Origin: Actinomyces sp. Marseille-P3109
GTDB lineage: Bacteria; Actinomycetota; Actinomycetes; Actinomycetales; Actinomycetaceae
NCBI RefSeq assembly: GCF_900323545.1
Contig: NZ_OOHN01000008.1
Coordinates: 391,941-455,940, forward strand
DNA length: 64,000 nt
Direction of reading: 5' to 3'
In this document: piece after piece, positions 34,061 through 42,102 of the stretch
Layout: every line of letters begins with the position of its first letter
Position numbering within the stretch: position 1 is the stretch's first letter
Notes under the pieces: generated by a model
What the model was told of the DNA's origin: nothing
The model's input: only the letters and a program-made list of their open reading frames with translations
Databases searched by the model: none
Translations under genes and position numbers: made by a program

Positions 34061-35203
34061 TCAGGTCGGGGTGACTCCCAGGCTCTTGCCGGCCAGGCCG
34101 CGAGCGCGGTGGGACAGACGCTGGGCGACGGCGGACAGCTCCAAAGCTGCGGGGGCCTCGGCGACGGGCTTGCCGTCGTCGGCCACGGTAGCCGGGTTGC
34201 CGGTGTCGGAGCCCTCGCGCAGACGGATGTCCAGCGGCAGCTGGGCCAGCAGCGGCACCTCGTAACCGAGTGTCTCGCTCAGGGAGGTGCTGACGATCGT
34301 GCCCCCGCCGGAGCCGAAGATCTCCAGGCGCGAGCCGTCGGGCTGAGGCATGTAGGACATGTTCTCGATGACGCCCACCACCTTCTGGTGCGTCTGGGCG
34401 GCGATGAGGCCCGTTCGCTCGGCCACCTCGGCCGCGGCCGTCTGCGGGGTGGTGACCACAAGGATCTCGGCACTCGGCAGCAGCTGGGCCACCGAGATGG
34501 TCACGTCGCCGGTTCCGGGCGGCAGGTCCAGCAGAAGGACGTCCAGGTCTCCCCAGAAGACGTCGGAGAGGAACTGCTGGACGGCACGGTGCAGCATGGG
34601 GCCGCGCCAGACCACGGGCTGCTTGTCCTCGACGAACATTCCGATGGAGATGACCTTCACCCCGTGGGCCACGGGGGGCACGATCATGCCGTCGAGCTGG
34701 GTGGGGACCCGGTCCACCCCGAGCATACGGGGGATGGAGAAGCCGTAGATGTCGGCGTCGACGACGCCCACGCTCAGCCCCTGGGCGGCCATGGCGGCGG
34801 CCAGGTTCGCGGTCACCGAGGACTTGCCGACGCCGCCCTTGCCCGAGGTGATGGCGTAGACCCGGGTGAGGTTGCCCGGCTGGGTGAAGGGCACGACCGG
34901 CTCGGCGGCCCCCCCGCGCAGTCGGCGGCGCAGCTCGGCCTTCTGCTCGTCGTTCATGACGCCCAGGCTCACCTGCACATCCGTGACGCCCTCGACGGAG
35001 CCGACCTCGCGCCGGGTGTCAGCGGTGATCGTGTCCTTCAGCGGGCATCCGGCCACGGTCAGGAGCACCTCGACACTGACCACGCCGTCTTCGGCGATGT
35101 CAACGGAGGAGACCATTCCCAGGTCGGTGACGGGGCGGCGCAGCTCGGGGTCGATGACCCGATCCAGCGCCTCCATGACGGCGTCATGAGTCGGTAGCGG
35201 CAT
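34061..35203 (-). CDS. mrp: Mrp/NBP35-type Fe-S cluster carrier ATPase
   Basis: 380 residues. An N-terminal MIP18/DUF59 domain (about 5-85, including VAGCPLKDTI) is fused to a ParA-like P-loop ATPase with the deviant Walker A SGKGGVGKSS near residue 120. GVVDADIYGFSIPRMLG, DVLLLDLPPGTGD and ENMSYM are typical of ApbC/Mrp. It loads iron-sulfur clusters onto target proteins. The ATG at 35203 follows TAGGAT by 6 nt, suggesting a leaderless mRNA. It corresponds to Rv1229c in the syntenic mycobacterial block. Confidence 0.92.
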   Translation of the reverse strand: MPLPTHDAVMEALDRVIDPELRRPVTDLGMVSSVDIAEDGVVSVEVLLTVAGCPLKDTITADTRREVGSVEGVTDVQVSLGVMNDEQKAELRRRLRGGAAEPVVPFTQPGNLTRVYAITSGKGGVGKSSVTANLAAAMAAQGLSVGVVDADIYGFSIPRMLGVDRVPTQLDGMIVPPVAHGVKVISIGMFVEDKQPVVWRGPMLHRAVQQFLSDVFWGDLDVLLLDLPPGTGDVTISVAQLLPSAEILVVTTPQTAAAEVAERTGLIAAQTHQKVVGVIENMSYMPQPDGSRLEIFGSGGGTIVSTSLSETLGYEVPLLAQLPLDIRLREGSDTGNPATVADDGKPVAEAPAALELSAVAQRLSHRARGLAGKSLGVTPT

Positions 35204-35209
35204 GGCCCC

Positions 35210-35215
35210 ATCCTA
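35210..35215 (-). promoter_or_regulatory. -10 box TAGGAT of mrp
   Basis: On the minus strand TAGGAT ends 6 nt before the mrp ATG (spacer GGGGCC). Leaderless initiation predicted. Confidence 0.5.
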
Positions 35216-35274
35216 GGGGTGGTACTCGGCGCCTCGACAGGTGGCGCGTCCCACGTGAGACGGGGCGGTCGTTC

Positions 35275-35856
35275 TCAGCGCGAGGGGGGATGACCAGGAT
35301 GGTTGCCGGTCTCGTCGTCGACCCCCTCCTGGAACTCCGCGATCTCGGTGATCTCCTCGCGGGTGAGGCGCTCCTCGGCGAGGATCTCGCTGAGCATGTC
35401 ACGTAGTTCGCTGCGCACGAAGTCGCGGGTGGCGACGTCGTTCATGGCCAGGCGCAGGGCAGCGATCTCCCGGGTGAGGAACTCAGTGTCCTCCAGGTTG
35501 CGCTGGGCGCGCTGGCGGTCCTGCTCGGCGGTGACCCGGTCGCGGTCGTCCTGGCGGTTCTGGGCCAGCATGATGAGGGGGGCCGAGTAGGAGGCCTGGG
35601 TGGAGAAGGCCAGGTTGAGCAGGATGAAGGGGTATGGGTCCCACGCCCGCTGCACCTTGGCCAGGACGAGGTTCGCCACGATCCAGGCGATGACGAAGAC
35701 CGACATGTAGAGCACGAACTGGGGCGAGCCCATGAATCGGGCGGTCGCCTCGGCGAAGCGGCCGAACCCGTCCGAGCGGGAGGCCCGTGCCGGATGGGTT
35801 CGGCGTAGCCACCGCAGGCGGTTGTCGGGCAGCGGCTGGTCGAGCTGGTCAGGCAT
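35275..35856 (-). CDS. DUF1003 membrane protein
   Basis: 193 residues from the ATG at 35856, with GAGGGGAG just upstream. The DUF1003 core is clear: two membrane helices (FVLYMSVFVIAWIVANLVLA, then the second around FILLNLAFST) followed by QASYSAPLIMLAQNRQDDRDR. A long charged helix with coiled-coil character follows to the C-terminus. Its start overlaps the end of the MgtE-N/CBS gene by 8 nt, so the two are translationally coupled and probably act together. The function is unknown. Confidence 0.88.
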   Translation of the reverse strand: MPDQLDQPLPDNRLRWLRRTHPARASRSDGFGRFAEATARFMGSPQFVLYMSVFVIAWIVANLVLAKVQRAWDPYPFILLNLAFSTQASYSAPLIMLAQNRQDDRDRVTAEQDRQRAQRNLEDTEFLTREIAALRLAMNDVATRDFVRSELRDMLSEILAEERLTREEITEIAEFQEGVDDETGNHPGHPPSR

Positions 35857-37141
35857 TGGCTCCCCTCTCGATCGTCTCGTCGGTGACGGCCTCGTCGGCC
35901 ACGCGCCAGTCGTCGGGCATGAGGTGGTCCAGGACGTCGTCAACGCTGACGGCGCCCAGCAGACGTCCGGCGTCGTCGAGGACCGGCAGGGCTGTCAGGT
36001 TGTAGGTGGCCAGCAGGCGCGTGACGGTTCCGATGGAGTCCTCGGCTCGCACGGAGTCGACGTCGGTGTCCACGATCGATCCGACCAGTCGCTGGGGGCG
36101 TTCGCGCAGGGCTCGCTGGAAGTGGACCATGCCCACGAACTTGCCGGTGGGCGACTCCAGGGGAGGTCGGCACACGAAGCCGATGGCGGCCAGGGCCGGG
36201 GGGATCTCGGCCTTGCGGGACTGGGCCAGGAAGGTCGCCACCGTCGCCTCGGGCGGCAGGATGATCGGCTCGGTGGTCATGAGGCCACCGGCGGTGTAGT
36301 CGTCGTAGGCCATGAGGCGGCGTACGTCCTCGGCCTCCTCGGGCTCCATGAGGCCCAGGAGCTCGGCGGCCTTGAGCTGGGGGAGGTCGGCCACCAGGTC
36401 GGCGGCGTCGTCGGGCTGCATGGCGTCCAGCACGTCGGCGGCGCGCCCGGCCTCCAGGCGGGACAGGAGCGCGACGGCGTCCTCGTTGCCGAGCTCCTCC
36501 AGGACGTCGGCCAGGCGCTCGTCGGTCAGCTCGGCGGCCACGCGCATCTGGCTGTCCTGCGGCAGATCGCGCATGACGTCGGCCAGGTCGGCGGCCTTGA
36601 GGTCCTCCAAGGTGGCCAGCAGCGCGGTGGCGCCCTGCTGGTCGGCGCTGGCGGCCAGGCCTGTGACCTCGTCGGGGCGCACCGTGAAGGTCTCCCCGCG
36701 GCGCAGGCCCAGCGGTCCGGTGGAGGCTCGCTGGACGAACAGGCGGGTCACCTTCCAGTCCAGGCCGCGGTCGCGCTCGATGGCCACGTCCCGAACGGTG
36801 ACGGTCCCCGACCCGTCGCGCATCGTGACCACCCGGTCCAGCAGCTCGCCGACGACGAGGGTCTCCACGTGGCGCTGGGTGAAGCGGCGGATGTTCATCA
36901 GACCCGTGGTGATGACGGCGCCGGGCTCGATCGCGGTGACTCGGGACAGCGGCAGGAAGACGCGGCGTCTGCTGGAGACCTCGATGACGAACCCGACCGC
37001 TCGCGGCTCCCCGCGCATCTGCAGCAGGACGACGACGTCATGGACCTTGCCCACCGCGTCGCCCAGGGGGTCGAAGACGGAGGTGCCGATGAGGCGGGCC
37101 ACAAAGACCCTGCTGGTCGTGCGCGTCCTGGTGTTCTCCAC
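35849..37141 (-). CDS. PRC-barrel / MgtE-N / CBS protein without channel
   Basis: 430 residues. Three regions are visible: a PRC-barrel-like segment (about 10-90, FDPLGDAVGKVHDVVVLL), the MgtE N-terminal superhelical domain (about 175-285, with repeated helices such as ERLADVLEELGNEDAVALLSRLE), and two CBS motifs (about 300-420). The membrane pore domain of MgtE is absent, so it is a soluble regulator rather than a magnesium channel by itself. The coupled DUF1003 membrane protein may be its partner. Homologous arrangement: Rv1232c and Rv1231c. Confidence 0.85.
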   Translation of the reverse strand: MENTRTRTTSRVFVARLIGTSVFDPLGDAVGKVHDVVVLLQMRGEPRAVGFVIEVSSRRRVFLPLSRVTAIEPGAVITTGLMNIRRFTQRHVETLVVGELLDRVVTMRDGSGTVTVRDVAIERDRGLDWKVTRLFVQRASTGPLGLRRGETFTVRPDEVTGLAASADQQGATALLATLEDLKAADLADVMRDLPQDSQMRVAAELTDERLADVLEELGNEDAVALLSRLEAGRAADVLDAMQPDDAADLVADLPQLKAAELLGLMEPEEAEDVRRLMAYDDYTAGGLMTTEPIILPPEATVATFLAQSRKAEIPPALAAIGFVCRPPLESPTGKFVGMVHFQRALRERPQRLVGSIVDTDVDSVRAEDSIGTVTRLLATYNLTALPVLDDAGRLLGAVSVDDVLDHLMPDDWRVADEAVTDETIERGANA

Positions 37142-37221
37142 AAGCCAAGCCTATGCGCCTGAGGCGTGAATGCCTGCTGATGGGTCTGTACCGCGTGCCC
37201 GCGCGTGCGACGATAGCCTCT

Positions 37222-38028
37222 ATGAGTGCCAATCCGAGCCCGCTGTCCTCCCTGACGTCACCCGGTGGTGGTGTCATGCCCCAGGGGGAGGAGGTGGCCT
37301 CCTTCGCGACCTACCCCGAGGCGCAGAGGGCCGTTGACGCCCTGTCCGACCAGGGGTTCCCGGTTCAGCACCTGGCGATCATCGGCACCGACCTGCGTCA
37401 GGTCGAGCGCATCACCGGACGCATGAGCTGGGGGCGCGCGGCTATGTCGGGGGCCATGAGCGGCCTGTGGATCGGGATGTTCTTCGGCATCATCATGTCG
37501 GTGGCCGGCAGCAACGGGCCCCGGCTCAGCTTCTGGGCCTGCGTCCTGCTGGGGGTGCTGTGGGGCATTGTCTTCCAGCTCTTCAGCTACGCCCTGACCC
37601 GAGGGCGGCGCGACTTCACCTCGATCAGCCAGGTTGTGGCCTCGCGCTACTCGATCATCGCCGCCCGCGAGGTCCGTGAGGCGGCCCAGGCCCTGGCTGA
37701 CGTCCCGGGCAACCTCTCACGCGGGGGAGAGGCTCTGCGGCGGACCCAGGAGCGCCGTCGGGCGCGGGAGGATGCCTCCGGGCCGACGGCCTTCGGCTCC
37801 CGGCCCGATGAGCAGCCCCGCTTCGGGGTGCGTCTGCCGCAGGCGGGGACCACCACCCCCGACGTGACGTCCAGCGCGGCCCCGGGGGCGCAGCCCGAGG
37901 CTCCCGCCGTCCCCGAGGACTACGACCCGTTCCGACGCCCGTCGCGGCGGGAGGGGCGGGAGGATCCGGGCGGCTCGACGTCGTCGCAGGGCTCCGGCAC
38001 CGGGGCCGGAGCCGGCGATGAGGACTGA
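37222..38028 (+). CDS. General stress protein 17M-like membrane protein
   Basis: 268 residues from the ATG at 37222. A domain like Bacillus GSP-17M occupies about residues 25-70 (VASFATYPEAQRAVDALSDQGFPVQHLAIIGTDL). Two membrane helices follow (AMSGAMSGLWIGMFFGIIMSV and FWACVLLGVLWGIVFQLFSY). The C-terminal third is a disordered, Pro/Gly/Arg-rich tail. It is divergent from the MgtE-N/CBS gene, as in mycobacteria (Rv1234-like). The role is unknown. Confidence 0.8.
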   Translation: MSANPSPLSSLTSPGGGVMPQGEEVASFATYPEAQRAVDALSDQGFPVQHLAIIGTDLRQVERITGRMSWGRAAMSGAMSGLWIGMFFGIIMSVAGSNGPRLSFWACVLLGVLWGIVFQLFSYALTRGRRDFTSISQVVASRYSIIAAREVREAAQALADVPGNLSRGGEALRRTQERRRAREDASGPTAFGSRPDEQPRFGVRLPQAGTTTPDVTSSAAPGAQPEAPAVPEDYDPFRRPSRREGREDPGGSTSSQGSGTGAGAGDED

Positions 38029-38076
38029 CGAGGACCGAGGGGCAAGGGACACCAGGGACAAAGGGACATCGAGGAC

Positions 38077-38925
38077 ATGAGTATTCCGGTGGGGCTGTCG
38101 ACCGCCTGCGTGGTTCCCGGCAGCGTTCCCGACACCTTTGCGATCGCTCAGGAGCTGGGCTACGACGGCGTCGAGGTCATGGTTTGGAGCGAGAAGGCAT
38201 CCCAGGACGCCACCCGTCTGGCGGCCCTGGTGGACAAGTACGAGCAGCCGGTGCTGGCGGTCCACGCCCCCACACTGTTGGTGACCCGCGGAGTGTTCGG
38301 AGTGGACCCGTGGGACAAGGTGGACCGCTCCATCGAGCTGGCCCACTACCTCAAGGCCCCCACCGTGGTGCTGCACCCGCCCTTCTTCTGGCAGACCCGT
38401 TACGCGCGGTCCTTCATCGCCGGGGTGGCGCAGCGTGAGGCCGCCACGGGGATCCACCTGGCGGTGGAGAACATGTTCACCTGGAGGCCCCGCCACGCCC
38501 ACTCCACACGCGACTTCCAGGCCTACTCGCCCACCTGGGACCCGGTGGGGCAGGGCTACAAGTCGGTGACGCTGGACATCTCCCACGCGGCCACCTCCGG
38601 TTCCGACGCCCTGGCGATGGCCCGCTCCCTGGGGCCGACCCTGCGCCACCTCCACCTGACCGACGGCGTGCCCGGTCCTCTGGACGACCATCTGCTTCCC
38701 GGGCAGGGCAACCAGGACTGCGCCGGGGTCCTCCGGCACCTGGTCGCCACCGGCTTCGAGGCCGGTGGGGGGCAGGTGGTCGTCGAGGTGACCACCCGGT
38801 CCATGACAACCGCTCAGCGTCTGGAGGGGCTCGCCAGCGCTCTCGCCTTCGCCCGCGAGCACCTGGAGGGCGGGGAGCCGGCCCGCATCCCCGAGCCGAC
38901 CCGCAAGCGCTACCGCCGTACCTGA
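38077..38925 (+). CDS. TIM-barrel sugar phosphate isomerase/epimerase
   Basis: 282 residues of the xylose isomerase-like/AP endonuclease 2 superfamily. The barrel begins VGLSTACVVPGSVPDTFAIAQELGYDGVEVMVW. Metal-site residues can be placed in VLAVHAP, VVLHPPF, HLAVENMF, TLDISHAA and LRHLHLTDG. It is probably a sugar isomerase or epimerase; the substrate is unknown. GAGGAC precedes the ATG. The stop lies only 8 bp from the end of the convergent metal-efflux gene. Confidence 0.8.
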   Translation: MSIPVGLSTACVVPGSVPDTFAIAQELGYDGVEVMVWSEKASQDATRLAALVDKYEQPVLAVHAPTLLVTRGVFGVDPWDKVDRSIELAHYLKAPTVVLHPPFFWQTRYARSFIAGVAQREAATGIHLAVENMFTWRPRHAHSTRDFQAYSPTWDPVGQGYKSVTLDISHAATSGSDALAMARSLGPTLRHLHLTDGVPGPLDDHLLPGQGNQDCAGVLRHLVATGFEAGGGQVVVEVTTRSMTTAQRLEGLASALAFAREHLEGGEPARIPEPTRKRYRRT

Positions 38926-38933
38926 GCCCGCTG

Positions 38934-39881
38934 CTAGCAGTAGGCCGCCTCGTGCTCCAGGTGCGAGACGGGCTCGAGCTGCAGGGTCGCGTGCTGGATC
39001 CTGACCGGGAAGTGCTCGGCCACGCAGCCCTGGAGCCGGTCGAGGATCTCCTCGGTGTGACCGTCGCGCAGGCACTCGTCACGGACGACGACGTGCGCGG
39101 TCAGCACCGGCATCCCCGAGGCGACCGTCCAGGCGTGCAGGTCGTGGACCTCCTCGACGTGGTCGACCCCGAGCATGTGGGTGCGCACCTGTGCCAGGTC
39201 CAGCTCCTCGGGTGTGAAGTCCATGAGGACGGCCAGCGCTGAGCGCAGCAGTACCACGGCCCGCGGCAGAATGAGCACGGCGATGACGAGGGAGGCCACG
39301 GCGTCGGCCCGGGTCCAGCCGGTGCGGGCCACGACGGCCGCCGCGATGATGACGCCCACCGATCCCAGGGCGTCGTTGAGGACCTCCAGGAAGGCTGCTC
39401 TCATGTTGAGACTGTCACCGTGTCCACCGGACAGGACGAGCAGCGCGACGACGTTGGCGGTCAGTCCGATGGCGCCCATGACGAGCATGCCGGAGGCCTC
39501 GACCTGCGGGGGCGCCACGAGGTTGTGAACCGCCTTGAAGGCCACGAAGACGCCGACGACGGCGAGCATGCCGGCCTGGAGCGCCGCCCCGATGACCTCG
39601 GCCCGGCGCATGCCCCAGGTGGAGCGGTCCGTGGCAGGCCGCACCGACAGGTGCGCGGCCGTCAGGGCTATGACCAGGCCGACGACGTCGGTGAGCATGT
39701 GCCCGGCGTCGGCCAGCAGGGCCAGCGATCCGGTGAGGAAGGCCGTGACGATCTCGGCCACCAGGACAGTGGTCGACAGGCACAGGGCGACCAGGAGCCG
39801 GCCGCGTGAGGCTCCTGCGCCGTGGTTGTGCGAGTGCCCGAGGGAGTGGTCGCGGTGCTCGTGGCTGTCCGAGGCGCTCAC
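38934..39881 (-). CDS. Cation diffusion facilitator (zinc efflux, CzcD-like)
   Basis: 315 residues with six membrane helices. The N-terminus is His-rich (HEHRDHSLGHSHNHG). The transport site is in helices 2 and 5: LADAGHMLTDVVGL carries the HxxxD pair and the complementary pair lies in EVLNDALGSVGV. The C-terminal cytoplasmic domain contains VHDLHAWTVASGM. It exports zinc or related divalent metals in exchange for protons. It starts with GTG, overlapping the ArsR gene stop by 4 nt. The HxxxD/NxxxD arrangement is mixed, so metal selectivity is uncertain. Confidence 0.9.
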   Translation of the reverse strand: MSASDSHEHRDHSLGHSHNHGAGASRGRLLVALCLSTTVLVAEIVTAFLTGSLALLADAGHMLTDVVGLVIALTAAHLSVRPATDRSTWGMRRAEVIGAALQAGMLAVVGVFVAFKAVHNLVAPPQVEASGMLVMGAIGLTANVVALLVLSGGHGDSLNMRAAFLEVLNDALGSVGVIIAAAVVARTGWTRADAVASLVIAVLILPRAVVLLRSALAVLMDFTPEELDLAQVRTHMLGVDHVEEVHDLHAWTVASGMPVLTAHVVVRDECLRDGHTEEILDRLQGCVAEHFPVRIQHATLQLEPVSHLEHEAAYC

Positions 39882-40249
39882 AGAGGCTCCTTGTCCTGGC
39901 TCGAGGGGGCCGCGGAGATGATGGCGGCCAGGGCCTCGGTGGCGGACAGGACCTGTTCAATGGCCTCGGGGTGCTCAATCCGGCTGACGTTGGCCCGTCC
40001 GTGGGAGTGGCTGGAGATGAGGCCTGCGCTGCGCAGGATCGCCAGGTGCTGGGAGACGGTCGACTGGGCCAGGCCCAGGTGCTCGGTCAGCTCCACCACT
40101 CGGTGCTCGCCGCCGTGCAGGTGGCGCAGGATCGCCAGGCGGGTGGCATCCCCCAGAACGTCGAGCAGGGAGGCCACGGTGGAGGCCTCGTGCACGGCGC
40201 CGTGGTCCTGTGAGCGGTCCTCGGGCAGCAGCCCATGTTTCATCGTCAT
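39878..40249 (-). CDS. ArsR/SmtB-family metal-sensing repressor
   Basis: 123 residues with the winged-helix core LLDVLGDATRLAILRHL, VVELTEHLGLAQSTVSQHLAILRSAGLI (recognition helix) and the wing SHSHGRANVSRI. Several His in the N-terminal arm and the HSH in the wing could bind metal. It is the first gene of the two-gene efflux operon and presumably represses it until zinc or another metal is in excess. The second of two close ATGs is also possible (40243). TACCAT ends 6 nt before the first ATG. Confidence 0.9.
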   Translation of the reverse strand: MTMKHGLLPEDRSQDHGAVHEASTVASLLDVLGDATRLAILRHLHGGEHRVVELTEHLGLAQSTVSQHLAILRSAGLISSHSHGRANVSRIEHPEAIEQVLSATEALAAIISAAPSSQDKEPL

Positions 40250-40255
40250 ACAGCG

Positions 40256-40261
40256 ATGGTA
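40256..40261 (-). promoter_or_regulatory. -10 box TACCAT of arsR-type gene
   Basis: On the minus strand TACCAT ends 6 nt before the ATG at 40249 and no ribosome-binding site is visible. The repressor should bind here, but I see no clean dyad. Confidence 0.45.
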
Positions 40262-40324
40262 TCCGTGCTAAACGATGATGTGCAAGGTGTGACGGGCGAC
40301 CGACTGACGATACGCCGCACGTTG

Positions 40325-40365
40325 CGGACCGGGCCGATCGCCTCAGTGACGACCGGCCCGGTCCG
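40325..40365 (-). terminator. Hairpin downstream of Xaa-Pro aminopeptidase
   Basis: CGGACCGGGCC at 40325-40335 pairs with GGCCCGGTCCG at 40355-40365 (11 bp, 19-nt loop). It follows the end of the leftward aminopeptidase gene and precedes the ArsR operon promoter. Confidence 0.6.
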
Positions 40366-40402
40366 TTCTGTCCTTGCGGCCGAAAAAAGGCGCAGGAAGC
40401 AG

Positions 40403-42034
40403 TCAGGCGATGAGCCCGCTGACCCAGGCCTCGACCTCCTCCACGGTGCGGGGCACGTCCTGGGTGAGGCGCTCCACGCTGCCGTCCTCGCGCACGACGA
40501 CGTCGTCCTCGATGCGCACGCCGGTGCCCCGCATCTCGGCGGGCACCAGCAGGTCGTCCTGGCGGAAGTACAGGCCCGGCTCGATGGTGAAGCACATGCC
40601 CGGCTTGAGCTCCGCGTCCATGTACATCTCGCGGCGCGCCTGGGCGCAGTCGTGGACGTCCAGACCCAGGTGGTGGCTCGTCCCGTGGACCATCCAGCGC
40701 CGGTGGTACTGGCCCTCGGGTGCCAGCGAGTCAGCGGCGCTCGCGCCCTCGGGCAGCATCCCCCACTCCTCCAGGCGGGCGGCGATCACCTCCATGGCGG
40801 CGGCATGGACGTCCTTGAAACGGCAGCCAGGCGTGCCCGCGCGGGCGAAGGCGGCGTCGGCGGCGTCGAGGACGGCCTGGTAGATCCGGCGCTGGGCCTC
40901 GGTGAAGCGGCCATCGACCGGGATCGTGCGGGTCACGTCAGCGGTGTAGAGGGAGTCGACCTCGACACCGGCGTCCACCAGGACCAGCTGGCCGGGCTCG
41001 ACGGCGCCGTCATTGTTGATCCAGTGCAGCGTGTTGGCGTGGTTGCCGGCCGCGGCGATCGTGTCGTACCCCAGACCGTTGCCCTCCTCACGAGCCTTGG
41101 CCCCGAAAGCCCCCTCCAGGACCCGCTCGCCGCGCCAGTGGCCGCAGGCCCTCGGGATGGCGCGGATGAGATCGTCGAAGCCGGCCTTGGTGGCGGCGAC
41201 GGCGGCGCGCAGCTGGTCGATCTCCCACGGGTCCTTGATCAGGCGCAGCTCACTGGCGGCCTCGGCCAGGCCGGCGTCGACCTCGGCGGCGGCCTGGCCG
41301 GTCTCCAGCCCGACCTGCTGGCGGGCGGTGGTCACCAGGGCGGTCACGGACTCATCGGCCTCCGCGACGACGCGCAGCTGGACCGCGCCGGGACCCGCGT
41401 CCTTGGCCAGGGCGTCAGGCAGGGAGTCGATGTGGGCGCAGCGCATGCCGGTGGAGGCCTCGACCTCCTCCAGGGAGGGGCGCACTCCCACCCACAGCTC
41501 GCCGTAGCGAGGGTCGCCGTAGAACTCCCGGCTGGAGCGCGAGGCCCGAGGCCGGAAGTAGAGGACCGCCTCGTGGGTCGGGGCGGCCCCGTCCGGACCG
41601 TCTGAGGTCGCCGGTGCGCCTGGGGCACCCACGTCCCGACCGGGCGACGTGAGCGGATCCAGGACGAGCACGGCGTCGGGCTCGAAGTCCGTGCCGGTCC
41701 CGGCCAGGTGGGCGAAGGCGCTGTGCGGGCGGAAGCGATAGTCGCAGTCGTTGTTGCGTACCTTGAGCGTGCCTGCGGGCAGCACTAGGCGCTCGCCGGG
41801 GAAGATTCTTCCGAGGGCCTCGCGGCGGGCCGCCGCCCACGGAGCCGCCTCGCTGCGGGAGGGCAGGCCCTCGGGGCGAGGGCCCCAGCCCGAGCCGATG
41901 AAGTCTCTGAAGGCCTGGTTGTCGGGCTGCCGGGACCGGTTGGAGCCGCGTGCCGCCAGGGACTGGGGAGCCTCCTGCGAGGAGCTGGAGGCTTCGTCGG
42001 ACGGGCTGCCGTTAGCTGGGGAGGTCGATGTCAT
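40403..42034 (-). CDS. pepP: Xaa-Pro aminopeptidase (aminopeptidase P)
   Basis: 543 residues. The aminopeptidase P N-terminal domain begins near residue 45 (FRDFIGSGWG..., RREALGRIFPGERLVLPAG). The pita-bread catalytic domain carries the dinuclear metal ligands in LVLVDAGVEVDSLYTADVTRT, the HGTSHHLGLDVHD loop, FTIEPGLYFR and GVRIEDDVVV. It removes N-terminal residues preceding proline. The first 40 residues are a Ser/Gln-rich disordered tail. It is a single gene, with a hairpin after it. Confidence 0.92.
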   Translation of the reverse strand: MTSTSPANGSPSDEASSSSQEAPQSLAARGSNRSRQPDNQAFRDFIGSGWGPRPEGLPSRSEAAPWAAARREALGRIFPGERLVLPAGTLKVRNNDCDYRFRPHSAFAHLAGTGTDFEPDAVLVLDPLTSPGRDVGAPGAPATSDGPDGAAPTHEAVLYFRPRASRSSREFYGDPRYGELWVGVRPSLEEVEASTGMRCAHIDSLPDALAKDAGPGAVQLRVVAEADESVTALVTTARQQVGLETGQAAAEVDAGLAEAASELRLIKDPWEIDQLRAAVAATKAGFDDLIRAIPRACGHWRGERVLEGAFGAKAREEGNGLGYDTIAAAGNHANTLHWINNDGAVEPGQLVLVDAGVEVDSLYTADVTRTIPVDGRFTEAQRRIYQAVLDAADAAFARAGTPGCRFKDVHAAAMEVIAARLEEWGMLPEGASAADSLAPEGQYHRRWMVHGTSHHLGLDVHDCAQARREMYMDAELKPGMCFTIEPGLYFRQDDLLVPAEMRGTGVRIEDDVVVREDGSVERLTQDVPRTVEEVEAWVSGLIA

Positions 42035-42102
42035 AGCAGCATCATCCCACCGTCGAGCCCCTACCGGTGTGGAGGAGGGAGCGCCGAGACCGCCGACGCG
42101 GA

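Noticed and set aside
40250..40290. SmtB/ArsR-type operator dyad
   Set aside because: Only a short ATAC/GTAT pair is visible; no convincing 12-2-12 repeat, so no operator feature was called.
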